From Montifringilla adamsi (taxonomy: Eukaryota; Chordata; Aves; Passeriformes; Passeridae), in NCBI GenBank assembly GCA_017590115.1, contig JAGGNK010006448.1:2677849-2741848 (forward strand): a stretch of 64,000 bases of DNA, given 5' to 3'. Under the pieces are notes generated by a model that saw nothing but the letters and a program-made list of their open reading frames with translations, had not been told where the DNA came from and made no database searches. Shown piece by piece: positions 44,601 to 59,000 of the stretch. How positions within the stretch are numbered: position 1 is the first letter of the stretch; every line of letters begins with the position of its first letter. Both the position numbers and the translations under genes were made by a program.

Positions 44601-46735
44601 TTTCAGTCTGGAATTGATTAACAAATCAAAGCCCCTCTTCATACTGTAAGGCTTATAAACCTAAGTGTGACCATGAAGTACTTATCTAACAAACATGCCT
44701 AACAAATGTGGCTACTTAATTACAGCATTTCTAGCAAGGCAGTTACTTTCAAGACAAGGAAGCAAGTCAACCCCTCTCATTCCATCCCCACGCAAAGGGC
44801 AGTGGCAGATCCCTTGCACCGCACAAAGAGACAGGAGCTGAATGAACTTCCCACACACACGACCGGAGCAGTCAGTACCTTCTGGTGTGAGATCCAGCTC
44901 AGAAGCAGAGGCATGTCCAAGCAGAGCTGTCACCAAACCTCAGTGTCATGAACACCAAGAGTGAGGAACAGATTCGTGGGATAAGAGAGCACAGAAAGGA
45001 TCCCCCTCTCACAAAGGGCTGGCAGTGCTGTCACGGCACTTCCTCAGGCTCGTTCCATGATACCACAGCAGAGCCAGAAATCCGTGCGGCAGCCGTTATT
45101 CTTCAAAAGTCAAGTATTTCCTGACTTGGGGCTGGAAGCATCCGCACTGCTGGATTTTTGAATAATGCACCCCACTCATCAACAAGCTATGTACAAAGCA
45201 AACAAAAGAGAAACGGGATACTGTTTGGAAATCAACACCCTGCGCTTTGCTAATTACTGGGAGTTTGACATCTATCAATAAGAAAGCAATGCAATGTGAG
45301 AAAAAATTAGGAGCAGTTGGAATGAGTCTCCTTTTAGTTAGTGTTAACTTGCATGTCCACAAGACAGGAGAACCCAGCCACAGCAGTGAAACATGAACAG
45401 AGACAAAACAAGCTGCATATCATATCCTGCTATGTACCAGACATTTGACAAGGAGGCAAAGTTCTTATCTTAAAAAAAACACAACCAAATGCCAGCCAAA
45501 GTGCAGATATCCGTAACTATTCTCAACTGGAAAGAAGGGTGGGAGAGGGAAAAAATTGTTTTCCTTTAACTGCTATAAATGTTTTTACTGCCATCCAGTT
45601 AGTCCAGAGCTAATCATTCGGACCTGTTGTACTTCTAAAACTGCTGCATTCTGCTGCTTTCCACTCTGGTGACAGAGCTCCACTTGCCAGTTTTCACCAA
45701 TAAAAATGCATCTTTCCAATAAAAAGATAAAAGACCAGCTCAGTGTCATTCAACTTATGCAGTCACACAAGCAATTTGCTGACTTTGTGTATGCTAGAGG
45801 TATTTAGAATCTAGAACAGAAGAATCTGCCTCCATCAGCTGACTTACTGCTAAAGGAATACTGATATCTTTGTTGTTACAGAAATAAGGAGGATTTTCAG
45901 CCAAGAGAAACGCTATCCCAAAGAGAAAGGAGTAACAGCCAAATTACTAAACATTTCTATAACTCATCTGCACTTACTGTACAGTCTAAAAATAACAGTT
46001 TAGAAAACTCCAAGTCAGGTTCTCAGCAGGCAGTAATAAGCATCTGCCATCAACTCAAATTCATTCTGCTGCATGTCTGGGCCAACACAAGCCCAGTAGC
46101 AGAAAGCTGGAACACAGGGGCTGGCAAAGAAAGTTTCAGTGAAAGCAGTTTTTGGAGCTTCAAGCTAACTGCTATCCCTGCCTGCTAGCGCTTTCACATT
46201 TCTTCTTTACAGGCTCATGGATTTAGCCAAAGCTTAAAGCATCAGAAAAGACATTAAAGGACTGGTTGCATAGAGGAACATTAAAGGATTGCATAGAATA
46301 AAGTTTTGCTTTCAGGAGGCAGTCTTCCTCCTATTTGCCCAGCCTATATTTTTTCCAGATGACTGGTCAAGACCCAGCTAGGTTTGCTTCTAAAGAACTG
46401 CTACAGAGCAGTGCATGTATTTTACTCTGATATTCAGCCTCATGCCACACAGTGGGGAGATCACATACTCCTGCTGAAGGCAAAGCTGAAGACTACTACT
46501 ACACCACCCTAAAGAGAGATCTTTTTTTAGATAGGTAAGCTAAAATGAAATAAAATTCAGTTTTCAAAATAATTCTTATTCAAGACCAGCTCAGGAGTTA
46601 CTTACACTGATGAGTTTTGATACAGTCAAAAGCAGAAAAAAAATACCGGAGCTGCACAGCATACATTTAGCAAACCATCACAGTATCTAATTTGCAGCTG
46701 GAAACTTGTGGACCACCTAACACATTCTGTGTGCT

Positions 46736-46754
46736 ACACACACATACACACACA
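46736..46754. repeat. Short CA microsatellite
   Basis: An ACACACACATACACACACAC-like tract with one T interruption. Confidence 0.85.
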
Positions 46755-49700
46755 AGGTGCTTCTACGCCAAATATCCAAATTTAAGTAAGCAGTATAATG
46801 ACAGAAGGTGGATCAAGTACTTAACAGGAAAGAATGTCAAAGAGTTACAAGATGGTTTAGATGCCTGAGCAGACAATAGGTGCCTTTCTTTATGCAAGCA
46901 CTCGAGAGCAGTGTATCCAAGAACTTCAGGGATGGCAGTGACAGCACAGCACAAGGAAGATTCTTGCACTCAGTATTTTGCTCCTATGTTTAGGCCAGTC
47001 AGGCTTGATGCTTTTCCACCTTTCAGATACAGCTCAAATTCACTCCGCTTGAGTACTCTGCAACACACAGAAGTGTCAGTACAGAGGTCTCATGATGATC
47101 CTTATGCTCTTGAATAACGAGATTAGTAAAACAATTCATCTACCAGTTTTATACTTTGAGCATATGCCAGTTTGTTTCCAAGTTTAGGACACAGTCCCGA
47201 GTGAAAGGCTTAGCAAAGTACACCTTGCTTGGAACAGCAGCTCTTCTTAAACTTCTTTAACCCAAGTTCTTACAAATTACAAAAGCACAAATTCAGATGT
47301 TAGCTAGGAATTTTCTCCTGAAAACTGTGTTTTAGCTTTACTTGGCAGTTCTAGTAAGAGGTTTATTAAAGATGTTGTTTTTAAAACTCCATCATGTTTA
47401 ACACATACCCTATTTTTAAAAGGGCTTGCCTGAGAAGATAAGGCTGTCACGTGGACAGTCCCAAACAATTAATGCATTCTCTGCATTCATTTCCTTTTGG
47501 GGGGGTGGGAGGGAAAGTTGGAGAGCTCATTGAAGTATTTTGCCCATTTATGGTCACTATCTACTTCTCCAATACAGATTAGAAGATCATGAACTTCATT
47601 GGAGCAGATTTAAAGTGGCAATACTGAAATAAATGCTCTATGCACCATGTTTAAGAAGACGGTAATTTTTAAATTCTGTAGTTTCAGATAGAAGTTCTCA
47701 AGATTTTAAATTTAAAATAATAACTAACATGTTGATTCACTATGAAATGAACACACTTTGGTTTGTTTATCCCTAGTCAAGAGATCAAGGTTTCAGGACC
47801 CCTACATGGCAGATCATGAAGATCCCTAAAGTGAGCATCATCCCAGATTTAGTTAAAACCTACCATAATACCCATGGATGACACCACTTTTATAACTTGT
47901 TCGCTACAATAACCAACTTCTTCTACTATCACTTATAGAAGAAGAAAATAGTAAGTGGTTAGATTTAGTGCTGGCTCTGGGACATGGGAAAAGGTAGATT
48001 TTATTCAGTTCAGCAGATGTGGGTATACTTGGTCCAAAAAGTCAGGCACTGCAGTAACTTCTAGCTCCATTAATGAGGCTAGAAATTCCTCAATGACTTG
48101 AAACCAAGGAGTTCCTTCTTTCCCTATTTGATGTTTTCCCACAAACTCTGAACTGCACTGGGAGGTTTCAGACTACAAACTTTCCTTAAAAAAGGTTCTG
48201 CTTACAGAAAGTTGGACACCAAGAGCAGTGTCATGCAGCAGGTGATACTGTGGCAGAGACAAAAAGTGTTACTACTGGGTTCAAGGCTCCTTTTGTCACA
48301 AGAACATTCACTAAAAAACTGTGAAAGACAAATGCACATGAATCATCAGACAACGCGGACAGAGTATAATGAAATCAGATTGCAACCTAGTAGCATTTCA
48401 ACAGCTTTGCCATACCTGCCAAGTACTGTTCAATAGTTTTCTAGTACTTTGGAAACACACATCTGTACACGTTCCAGCTTGTCTGCTCATCTCACAGCTC
48501 ACAAGAGCTTTGTCTTGCGACAGTATCAAATGCCTGAGCAACCAGTAGCACAATTAACTCTTCCCAGATAACAACCAGCAAAGAGCCCAAGCATAAACAC
48601 AGCAAGGAAGGATTTCAAAGCCATACTCATCCAGATGCTGAATTACCAACTGCTTTGAAATGAGGTGCTGGGAACTTCCACCTAACTAGACTTCCTTCAG
48701 CACCGAAGTCTTGAACCACCACTTTGCCTAGGAGTCAGGGGAATAATGAATAGCACACCTGAAGGCAAAGTTAGCACAGGACAAAACACTGAATACTGCT
48801 CTGCCTGGGAGTCACATTACTCTAATCTTGTCAATCACTAACTGTTTAAAATATTAAGATTTCATCAGCTTGTTAGTAGCTGTAAAGAGAATTAAATCAT
48901 TAGGTAGTTACAGTGTTCAAATGTAAATCCATACAGACACAGCTGGATAGCCAAGTATTTCAAATTTAATAGCTGAAAGTAATTAAATGCATGGTCCTTT
49001 ACATTTTGACATAGAGAAATTCTAAAAGCTACAGATTTACTGTTACTATGACTACTAATAAAAAACAAAAAAAAAACCCCAAAACACCAAACCAAAACAA
49101 AAACAACTCTCAAGACCCCGGGGGAACAGAAAAGAAAATGCTTTCCCAGAAAGCTTTGATATAAAGCAGTCAAGAAAGTAAACAGACAGCAAGGACCTTC
49201 CAGGGAAACAGCTTTGTAAGTCAAGACCCTTGCACCAATAGTGACATACATGAAGTAAGCTAAGGGTGTGATAGAGACCCATGAGACCCATCACATATAT
49301 TTCCAAAAAGTCTGCGAGAGCATTTTGTTTTGGTTATGAATATGGGTTCTACAAAACTGAAGGGAACACACTTAATCACGGCGTAAGCAAGAAAGCACAA
49401 CTGGTATATAGAGTCAACCTGTGGGGGAAGGAGTTGTTTCTGAGCTCATCAGGGAGGTTCTACTCATTTTTTTAGGCAACATTTTCATATACATCAGGTA
49501 AAGCAACTTTTGCACTGCTTCACTAGTTGCTACTGGTGATACTACCTATTTCAGTACTGTCAAACTTTATTTTCTGAATTTATTTTGCCTGGTATCTGCT
49601 AGGTATTTCTGCACCAGCATCTGCACAGCACTGCCTGACAGCATAAACAGTAGGATTTGTGTTATTGGCTTGAGACCACATAGGTAAGAAGAACAGCTAG

Positions 49701-49889
49701 GCTGCATTAAGTAACTGCAGCTAACTTTTTGATAACAATATTCACAGGAAGAGTAGCATTGGCATTATGAAGTCCTAACAACACAGTGACAAATTAACCC
49801 AGGAGTTCTAGAATTTCAGTACATTATTAATGCAGAGCAAAGCCCACACTGCTTCACCTTCTGTAGCAACATCTTCATTTTAGTAGTTC

Positions 49890-50980
49890 TACTGGGTTCA
49901 TGTGGCAAAGTTTCGGTAGCAAAGGGGACTGCAGGGGTGACTTCCATGAGAAGCTCCGAGAGTTTTCCCAATGTCCAACAAAGTCAATGCCAGCCAACTC
50001 CAGGACAGACCCACCACCCACCATTGCAGTGATGGTGGTAGCCCCTCCAGGATAATGTGTTTGAGAAGAGGAAAAAACCTGTGCAACGGCAGCTAGGACA
50101 GCAGAACGAAAACACATGAGGGGAACAGCCCTGCAGACACCAAGCTCAGCGAAGAAGGAGGGGCAGGAGCTGATCCTGGTGCCGGAACTGAGATTCCCGT
50201 ACAGCCCATGGTGCAAGCATGGTGAGGCAGCTGTGCCCCTGCAGCCCATGGTGATCCATTCTGGAGCAGAGATCCACCTGCAGCCCGTGGAGAATGCTAC
50301 ACTGGAGCAGCAGAAGACCAAAGGAGACTGTGACTCCATGGGAAGCCCATGATGGAGCAGGCTCCTGGCAGGGACCTGTGGACCCACAGAGAGAGAAGCC
50401 AACAGTGAAGACAGTCTGCTGGCAGGACTTCAGCAGGAGACCCATGCTAGAACAGCCCGTTCCTGAAGGACTACACCCTGTGGGAGGGGCCCATGCTGGA
50501 GCAGTCTGTTCCTGAAGAACTGCACCCATGGGAAAGACCCAGATTGGAGAAGGTGGTAGAGAGCTTTCTCTTCTGGGGAGGGGCCCCACTGTGGAGCAGG
50601 GGAAGTGTGAGGAGTCCTGCTCCTGAGGAGGAAGGAGTGGCAGAGAATGTGCGATGAACCCCCATTCCCTATCCCCCTGAGCTGCTGAGGTGGAAGAAGT
50701 AGAAAAAATTAGGAGTAAAGTTAAGTTAAAGAAGACAGGAGGGGTTGGGGGAAGGTGTTTTCAAGATTTTATTTCTCATTACCCTACTCTGATTTGATTG
50801 GTAATAAATTAAGCTCAAGCTGAGTCAGCTTTGCCCATGACAGTAATTGGTGAGCGATCTCTCCCTGTCCTTACCTCGACCCACAAGCCTTTTGTTATAT
50901 CTTCTCACCCCTGTCCAGCTGAGGATGAGTGGGAGCAAGGCTTTGGTGGGTGTCTGGTGTCCAGCTAGGGCAGCCCCACA
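49890..50980 (+). mobile_element. Endogenous retrovirus LTR (solo), songbird type
   Basis: About 1.1 kb. It begins TACTGGGTTCATGTGGCAAA and contains imperfect ~45-bp internal repeats around CCATGCTGGAGCAG and TGTTCCTGAAGAACTGCACC (about 50440-50530). It has a polyadenylation-type AATAAA at 50803-50808 within TTGATTGGTAATAAATTAAG, and ends near GGGCAGCCCCACA. The order and wording resemble a large LTR family I know from passerine genomes. No gag, pol or env coding region is attached. Target-site duplications were not identified, so the ends are approximate. Confidence 0.8.
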
Positions 50981-52666
50981 CCAGTACTATTGGCACATCT
51001 TCGCTGGATACCTGTGTAAGGTATGTTCCCTGCTTGTAAAGGAGAAGGGCAGCACAGCCCTAATGTCTAGGGCTTGGTAAAAATACACTTAGCTGTAACA
51101 TGGCAAATCCCATCATGTGGCTCCTGTCTGGACTGGAAAGAGAAACTCTTATTCTGGTCTGATGGGTGAGGGATGAGAAGGGAAGAGTGATTTTGTCACT
51201 GACACAGGAGTGTTCTCATGTCATTTAAATAAGTTATTTGGAAGGATAATGTAAATCCTATTCACTTCAGCTTACTACAAGAGTTTATAATTTCACCTAA
51301 GTTATTACTTGTCATGCTCAGCTGCCATCAAAGCAAGATACACCTTCAAATAACTTAAAGTTTGAAAAATAAGTATGTGAGTTGTTTTCTCATGGAAGTC
51401 AGCAGTTCCCTCTTGACTGAGGAAATTAAAACTCAGTTTATGCACAACTTTGTCCTCCTACAGTTTATTTTTTATTTCCAACAGCTCAGATTGTGAAAGA
51501 TTTCTCTCTGCCACTGGAAGTCAGCTTGCTGATGAGAGTTAGCAGTGAGCACACAAACTATTAACAGAAATCAGAAAAAAGGTCCCCAAAGCAGTGAACT
51601 TCATTCCTCCTGCTCATCAACTCTCTCTCCCCTGGGGGAGCTTAGTTGATCTGGGAATTATCTATGTTAGGAATCTATTCTTGGTCATGTCTGAATGTCC
51701 TGTTCTCACTGAAGTCAAGCCTGAAACTTGTTTTGCACAGTGAGTGAGGAAACATTGTACCATAAAAGTTAAGCACATTTCTTAACTACCTCTTCTGTGA
51801 TTCCCAGCATCCAAACTTGGAAGACAAGGTGTGTCTCACTCTGGTGGGATTCACAAGTATGCCTTCCAGCTTCACCTATGAAACCCACAAGGGCTACTGA
51901 AACAATTCTATAGATTTCTATATGGTAGATACTGGTAAACTTCAAGGAGAAACAACAAAAATCTCAACTTCAAGGGTAATCTCAAATGTGATGGAAATAT
52001 ACAACACCAGTTAGATTTATTTATTCTCTAGGGAATTTTTAAACCATCTGGCACAGTCCCAAGTGCTGTAGTTTCTGTTTGTTCAAGAGCTCTCAGGGAG
52101 CTGAAGCTAGCATAGGACACAAATTGGATCTTTCTGTGGTTTTGCTCTTGCAAAAACTTAATATCTTGCATAAATTAGGTAACTTCAAAACAGAGTTATG
52201 ATACAATTAAGCAGGTTTAACAGATTCATACCTTATCAAGAGAATTTTATCAGAACTTTTAAGAGCACAGAAATTAATATGGACTTCAGCTAGAAGCAAA
52301 ATCCAAAAAATACATAATCCAGTCAAGAAGCCAATATGGAACTCATAGACCAGGATGTAGATCAAAGGGATTTACACGAACAGAAATAAAACTATATGAA
52401 CATCTACATCCATATTTTTTCGTAAAAATAAGTCAAGTCCACCAACATGCACATTTTTTTGTTTGGGTTTTGTTTATTTTTTTAAGTGGGGGAGACCGTT
52501 ATGAGGGGGTTATGAACCATTGGAGCAAACAATGACAAAATCATAAGTGAAAGTAATAGGAAAATATAAGAACAGACATGTTTGCTCCCAAATCCAGTAC
52601 TAGGTATGTACACAGTTTCAAAGTGACAATTCAGAGCAGCTTCCTGCACTGTTACAACCCACCCAG

Positions 52667-53071
52667 TGTCACCATCATATTTTCTGGAAAAATTCCTTCC
52701 CCCTGGGAAGCTGAGAAGCCTTCGAGAAAAAGGAAAACAATGTTATCTCATTTGCTTCTCCTGTGTTTTGCTGCTTTGGAATGTGTTTGGAGATTGTTTA
52801 TCCAACAGGTGATTGTTTTATTGGTTGCATGTGAATTGTTTTTACTTACTGGCCGATGACAGCCAAGCTGTGTCGGACTTTGGAGAAAGAGTCACGAGTT
52901 TTTCATTAGTATCTTGTAGTCTTCTGTCTCTATCCTTTCTGTATTCTTTAGTATAGTTTAGTATAGTATTCTTTAATATAATATAGATTATAAAATAATA
53001 AATAAGCCTTCTAAGAACATGGAGTCAGATTCCTTCCTTTCCTCCCTTCGTCGGGGGTCCCAGAAAATACA
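52667..53071 (+). mobile_element. Endogenous retrovirus LTR (solo), second family
   Basis: About 405 bp. It starts TGTCACCATCATATTTTCTG. It includes the segment CTCATTTGCTTCTCCTGTGT and GTGTCGGACTTTGGAGAAAG, an AT-rich region with AATAAA at 52997-53002, and a GGGGTCCCAGAAAATACA end. The TG...CA ends and composition resemble a medium-length passerine LTR. No internal viral sequence is present. Assignment to a named family was not possible. Confidence 0.7.
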
Positions 53072-56000
53072 AGAGCCCAGCTGAGGTTGCTCCCCACGTG
53101 CTCAAAGCTACATCCCATAAAGAGATATTAACATCCTATTTTCCCTCATGGGAACACTGGGAATAACTACCTCAGACTTGGATATTCAATTTAATATCAC
53201 ACTTAAAGTACTGCACCTCCTCCACCCAAGCAGGGGAGGTATGAAAGGAGCCATTTTATGGCATTTATGCTTATAATCCACAATCCCTGTTCAATCTGTT
53301 GGACTCCTTCAAAGATGCATCACATATAAACACCAGTCTTGGAATTAAACAATTTGGAACTGCTACCAGCACATAACACTTAAAAAACTGTGTTCCTTCC
53401 AGTTAGTAGCAGATTCATGATCATTGTTAGCCAAATTTATTTAGATGATGCCAGCTCTGAGGCTGACCATAGCAGATAGGGGTTTTAGGACACAGTAAAG
53501 TAGAGTTGCTGCAAGGAATTTGTAAGCCCCAACAGCATATGATAAAAAACAGCTACTGAACAGCATAAAACTTGTGCCCTCTCTTCATAATTAGAACACA
53601 AGAGGAAAGCAATCCATTCAGCAAGAGCTAATCAAAGGAAAAAGAAAGAAAAAACAAAAAAGACTGTTACACGTGAACTCAGTTAATTACCGGGACATAG
53701 AACAAAGTCTGTTACAGGTTACTGGATTGACAGATCTGAAATTTTTATGTACAACCAAGGAATACCAGTCTTTTGAGTTAAAAAATTGTCACTTCTGGAA
53801 ATCAGTCAGTGGTTTAAGCGGATAAATTGGTATGTAGGAGGATGATTTTAAGGCAGCACTTCAAAGAAACAGATTAGGTAACAACAGATGCATGTCATGT
53901 AGTAACATCCTGGTATTATACCTTGTTCCAACAAGAGGCATGAAGGTGAAATACAGGGTTTAAGACACCAAGAATTTATTTCCAATGGCAAATATAGAAA
54001 TAGTGTAAGATTAGGACACTGGTGAAGAACAACTGGAAATCTTAGTCTTTTATTAGGGTTTTTTTATCTATGAACAGAAGCAGGAAATTAAGATCAAAAT
54101 GAGGTCATGTGGCTATAATAAATGTTGACTACAACAAATACTTTACCAGAAATAAACAAGGCAGAATCACCTTTGCAAGCAGCTTTTGTCAATAACCCTG
54201 TATTGTTTATGAGCTACACTGACTGCTTGTTGTGAATTCCCAAGCAGATAAGAACTGTTCATAATACACAGACTTCACAAATAGCCCCACCTCAATAAAA
54301 CCTGGGGATGCACACCTGCTTTTCAGAAATTGGGATTCCTGTCAAACTTTAAGTTACGTCTTATTTCATAGTCTATAAATTTGCAGTATAATAGTTGTCA
54401 TTTATTCTTCTAAGAAAAAAAAAATTCATCATTTTGCCCAGTTTATGGAATATCCTACAATTTCATTCTGCAAAAAAACCCAAACAGACATTTGGAAAAA
54501 TATTTATGTAATTAGAAGGATTTAAAAAGAGGATTTTAAAAAGAGTAAGCAGGTAAAAACCCAGTTGATGTCAACTCAACACTGAAACTCCCAAGCATGT
54601 ATCAAAAGTGCACAGCCTAAATGTTTTTTAACCTGCAATTATATGCAGCATAATTGGAAAGCCTCAAATTTACAGGAAGAACTACCCAAGTGGTGACAAG
54701 ATGACAGAATAAACTCCCACTGGAAAGGGAAATCCCACTCCCCAACAGCTGGTCCTTAGAAGGGTTCGTACGTGCAGCTGGAAAGGAAGAGATCGTCTCA
54801 GAGCGGGGATGTTGAGGAGGTTCCCTGCTACCACCTCCCCAGTATTCTCTCAAGGTCTCACACCAAAAACTTGTGGTGAACTTGACAGTACTACATTAAT
54901 AGCTGTCCTTGATGATCTTACAGGCATTTTTCAACTTTAACAAATCTATGATTTATCCTGATAGCTGCATAGAAATAGGACTGCAGACAACATTGTATTT
55001 CTATTAAGCTCGGTTGGATGCTCACACCCACAGAAGGTAAGAGTGCACTTTCAAATATTCATTTACAAAAAACATCCCATTTTACCACCCCAGTTTTACC
55101 CCAGCACTTTCACAGGCTTTATGACAGGCTTTCCTTGAATACAAAGAACTGAGGCCACAATTGTACCCAGCAGGTGTTTCTCATAAATTGACTAAACTGA
55201 ACCTTCAGAGCTTTTAACTTCCCAGACAATTAAAAAATATTTAATAGACTGAGTAGGGGAGGGGGAGCTGTTTTTTACAACACAAGCCCCTTCATCACAT
55301 TAAGAACAAAGGCACATTTATATCATTTCACTGCTTATCTGAACACCACCCTGTGCTATCTAACAAAGCACACACTGCATTTTCCTGATAAAGCACCCTG
55401 TGCTGAGGTAGCTGTACCTACCGGGATGTGAACACATTCCTGAGCCCTATTACAAGCAGCACAGAAACAGATGATTTCAGGCTTTATGTACTCAGCTTGG
55501 ACTTAATCAGCAGCTGCACAGAGAAGCCACTGCACACCTGCAAGCCTGAAAGAACACTGGCTGACTTTGCTTTATTTTTATTCTAACTTGAGATCTTGTC
55601 ATCTTAACCTTTACCTTCCAATATCATCAGCCACATTAGGCTGAGCGTCTTAGCCAAGAGCTTCCCATTTAGCCAGCCAGAAAGAAGACTGCAAGACTTT
55701 TTTTTCTTTTCTTTCAATGAGGTCCTGAGGTCATCAAGGAAGGAGCCAAGCAACACCCACATCCAAAGGTGCAGTAAATTAACCTTGCAACAACGCACAG
55801 AGTGCTTGGTTCTTGGAACAGAAGTGTGGCAAGAGGCTGCGATGCTCACCTCCTTTCACACTGCTTTGCCATATGCTTAGGCTCTGCGATGACCCTATGC
55901 AAGTGCTTTTAATTTTAAAAGCAGAAGCTATTAAATTATTCTTTATTTTACTCTGGAGGGGGAAAAATTATTTGTTTACCACAGTATTCACTATATTTAC

Positions 56001-59000
56001 AAATGCAATTTCATTTCTTTGGTAGATCTCTGAAGTTTACCACTAAAAGGACAAGGTTACAATATTTAATTTTCTACAGTACAATTGCTTGGGGAGAAAA
56101 AAAGAACTTGCTTTTCTGAGACACTCAAGAATTAGATGAGAAATTGAGACCCCTGGCAGTAAACTCTCCCCTGCACCAGCACTGTTTCTCCATTATTGTA
56201 AAAGTGCAGCCTTTAATCTCTTTCCTTCCACAGTCATGCCCAGAAGAGTCCAGACAGACTGATCAATCATTTCCAGTCAGCAGGACTCTGTGAAAGGACA
56301 GGTTTTCCTCTCAAACCAGCCTGCAAGATCAGTTTTGAATGCCTACAAAGGTTCACATTCTGAGGTATGTGGCAAATTTTCTATTAAGTAATTACAAAGG
56401 CTATGCAGTACAAAAGAAAAAAAAAAGATAACTTTTGTACAAGAATTAGTACCACTTTTGTAAAAGCTTTTTCTATATCAGAATGTTTAAACAAGAGCAG
56501 CTTATCTACAAAAAAAAAAAAAAAAAGAAAAACCCCCCAAAATTGAGATTTTATTACGTCTTGTAGCCAATAATGAATAAGTTAAATGTGCACAGAGAGG
56601 AGGAGGGGAGAATCGCTGTTCCCATAACTTGAACCAAATAATGAAGTCCATCTTTCCCAAGAAGATGACAGCTGACAAAGCTTTCCCTCAAAGTCACCTG
56701 TGTCATTTGTACATTCAACTGCACAGTGACACTTCCCAAAGCAGCCAGGTTCTAGCAAACAATACAACAGCTCACACAAAGTGAACCAGCAGTGTCCACT
56801 TAGCAGCTCTGTTAAATGCTCTGAAGTCACTCCTGCTAGCATCATTTTTCTACACATTCAAGGAATCTGGTGGAAGATGCCAGCCCCTCAAACTTCAGCA
56901 ACAGGAAATAGTTAACCATCAAATAATTACTTTTTTTTTTTATTTTTTTTGTAAATACAGCACTGAGTATTTATGCACCAAGCAATCAAAAACACAGCAA
57001 CAATGCATGTTGAAGGTGAAGTTGGACAGAAAAGATTATAAGATATACAGGTGCTTTACAGTGAATTCTTACTGGGAACACATCAATGCACTGCCAAGCA
57101 CTATCACAAACTTGGTGAGAACTACATTAAAAAAATTAAAAGCTCTGATTTTCTGAAGTCATACTCAAATTTATTTTTAGGCATCAAGTTCTATTTTTTT
57201 CATACTTCAAAAAATGAAATTTTAGACACTTCATTCCCTAGTAAAGCTGATTTACATTACATAGCACATAAGTAGCATGAAGAGCATAATCTGATTTGTG
57301 GTGGCTCATGAACGACAGACAGAACATTTATACATGCTACTTAAAACTTCATCTCTTGGGAAAGAAGTTGTTTGCCTACCTATGGTTCCTCCAGTTCAGC
57401 TCAGTAGGGCTGGGAAGAAATTCAGTTGTTCTCAAAAGCTTGTTTTCAGGATTCAGAAACCAGGCAACATGGTAGGCTACATCTGCACATCTTGACTTTT
57501 GCTGGAAGCACAGCCAGCTTAACCATCCCTACAAGGAAACAAGTGCTTGCAGCAGCAACCAGGACTTGAGAGATTTATTTTTTCATAAACCCTTTGGTTT
57601 ATATTAAATTCCAGCACAGGAAGCAGGGCTGATTTCTGCTTATAAAACATTACCACTTATCATTTCACAGAATTAAACTATCAAAATAAAGGTACAGTGT
57701 AACAGACCATAACAACATACTTTTTATTTCCTTTTTACATGAAACTAGTTTTTGGAAAGAGGACTCAGACTGGAATCCCACATTGCATGTCTTAGCTCTG
57801 TTCTTAGATAAGCCTAGTCCATCACGGAGGTGAGTGTAGTCATTTTCTGGGGGACGGTCAGGGATATAAGAATGCTGCTCATGCACAGGCAGCTGTATTT
57901 CATCCCCAGCATCATGAGGCATGGCAGGATAATGCTGAGAAATTGCATCCTCAAGCACAGACAGAGCAAACATACAAGTAATGGCTTTCTTTTGCTGCAC
58001 CCAATGTGCAGCACAAACTTTATTCCTTGTTTCAGATATTTGAACGTCTCAGGGAAAAGCTGAGCTTCCCAGTACCTAGACAGCAAAAGAAAAGAGTGTT
58101 TGGAATGAAACACCTACTATTTAGAAAATCAGTGTGAAAGACCTTATTGGGGTCTCCACAGCTAACCTGGAGGTGCCCAATCTGCCTTTGTAAGGGATGA
58201 CAGTGTGCTAGCAGGCTTCTCACAATAAAAGAGTTGCATGTCCAGCCATGAGACTGGAAGAAATAATCACAGGTCCCTTGTGAAACATGAAGGGCCATCT
58301 ACAGAAACTGTGTACAACTCCTTTCCTGGCTAAAAAAGAGGCTTCTGAAATGACATCATCAGTCCCTTCTTGTCTTCTCCATTCTCATAAGCACCTAAGG
58401 CTCGTGTCTTCCAGAGAGTTTAACTGCTTTGTCTACCTTTAGAATAACCTTTGCTGGGAAAGGCTAAGTGGGGTGCAGAGAGGAGGAAGTGACCAAGTGG
58501 CTGTGGAAAGCACAGACACCACCCAGAGCAGAAGTGACAAGCTTGTACTGAGGGCATCTGTTCTGCTTGGCTGGCCAATGCACACACCGGTGTGTGCGCA
58601 GTAAACATTATAACACACTACTTCTTGCCCAGCAACTACCCAAGGACATAGAATTAGCAGGAAAATTGAAAGACTGTGTAAAACAAAGACCTTGATAAAT
58701 TGCTTTATAGAAAGCAGTTTACAGAAATTCGTATTGTGCATTTCATTTGTGTGTTTTTCCATTCCCTCCTACTTCTGGCTCCACCTCACTGGACAATTTC
58801 ACGTTCATTTTCCAGGAAATGCTGAAGGCCTAGCTGAATCTTCCGAGGTACCCAGCATATTATAATACATCTTTCTTATCTCTTTTAAACAGAAGGAAAT
58901 GGATCAAAACAAGAAAGTCAAGTAACTCATGAAGTGGCAGGAGTGTTTGTTCTGCAGCAATCTGGATTTTCCCAATTTGTGAATGATAAGCTGTTTTACA

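Noticed and set aside
49875..50589. Overlapping minus-strand ORFs of 147 and 175 residues
   Set aside because: They lie antisense within the GC-richer LTR at 49890-50980 and reflect its composition and internal repeats, not a protein.
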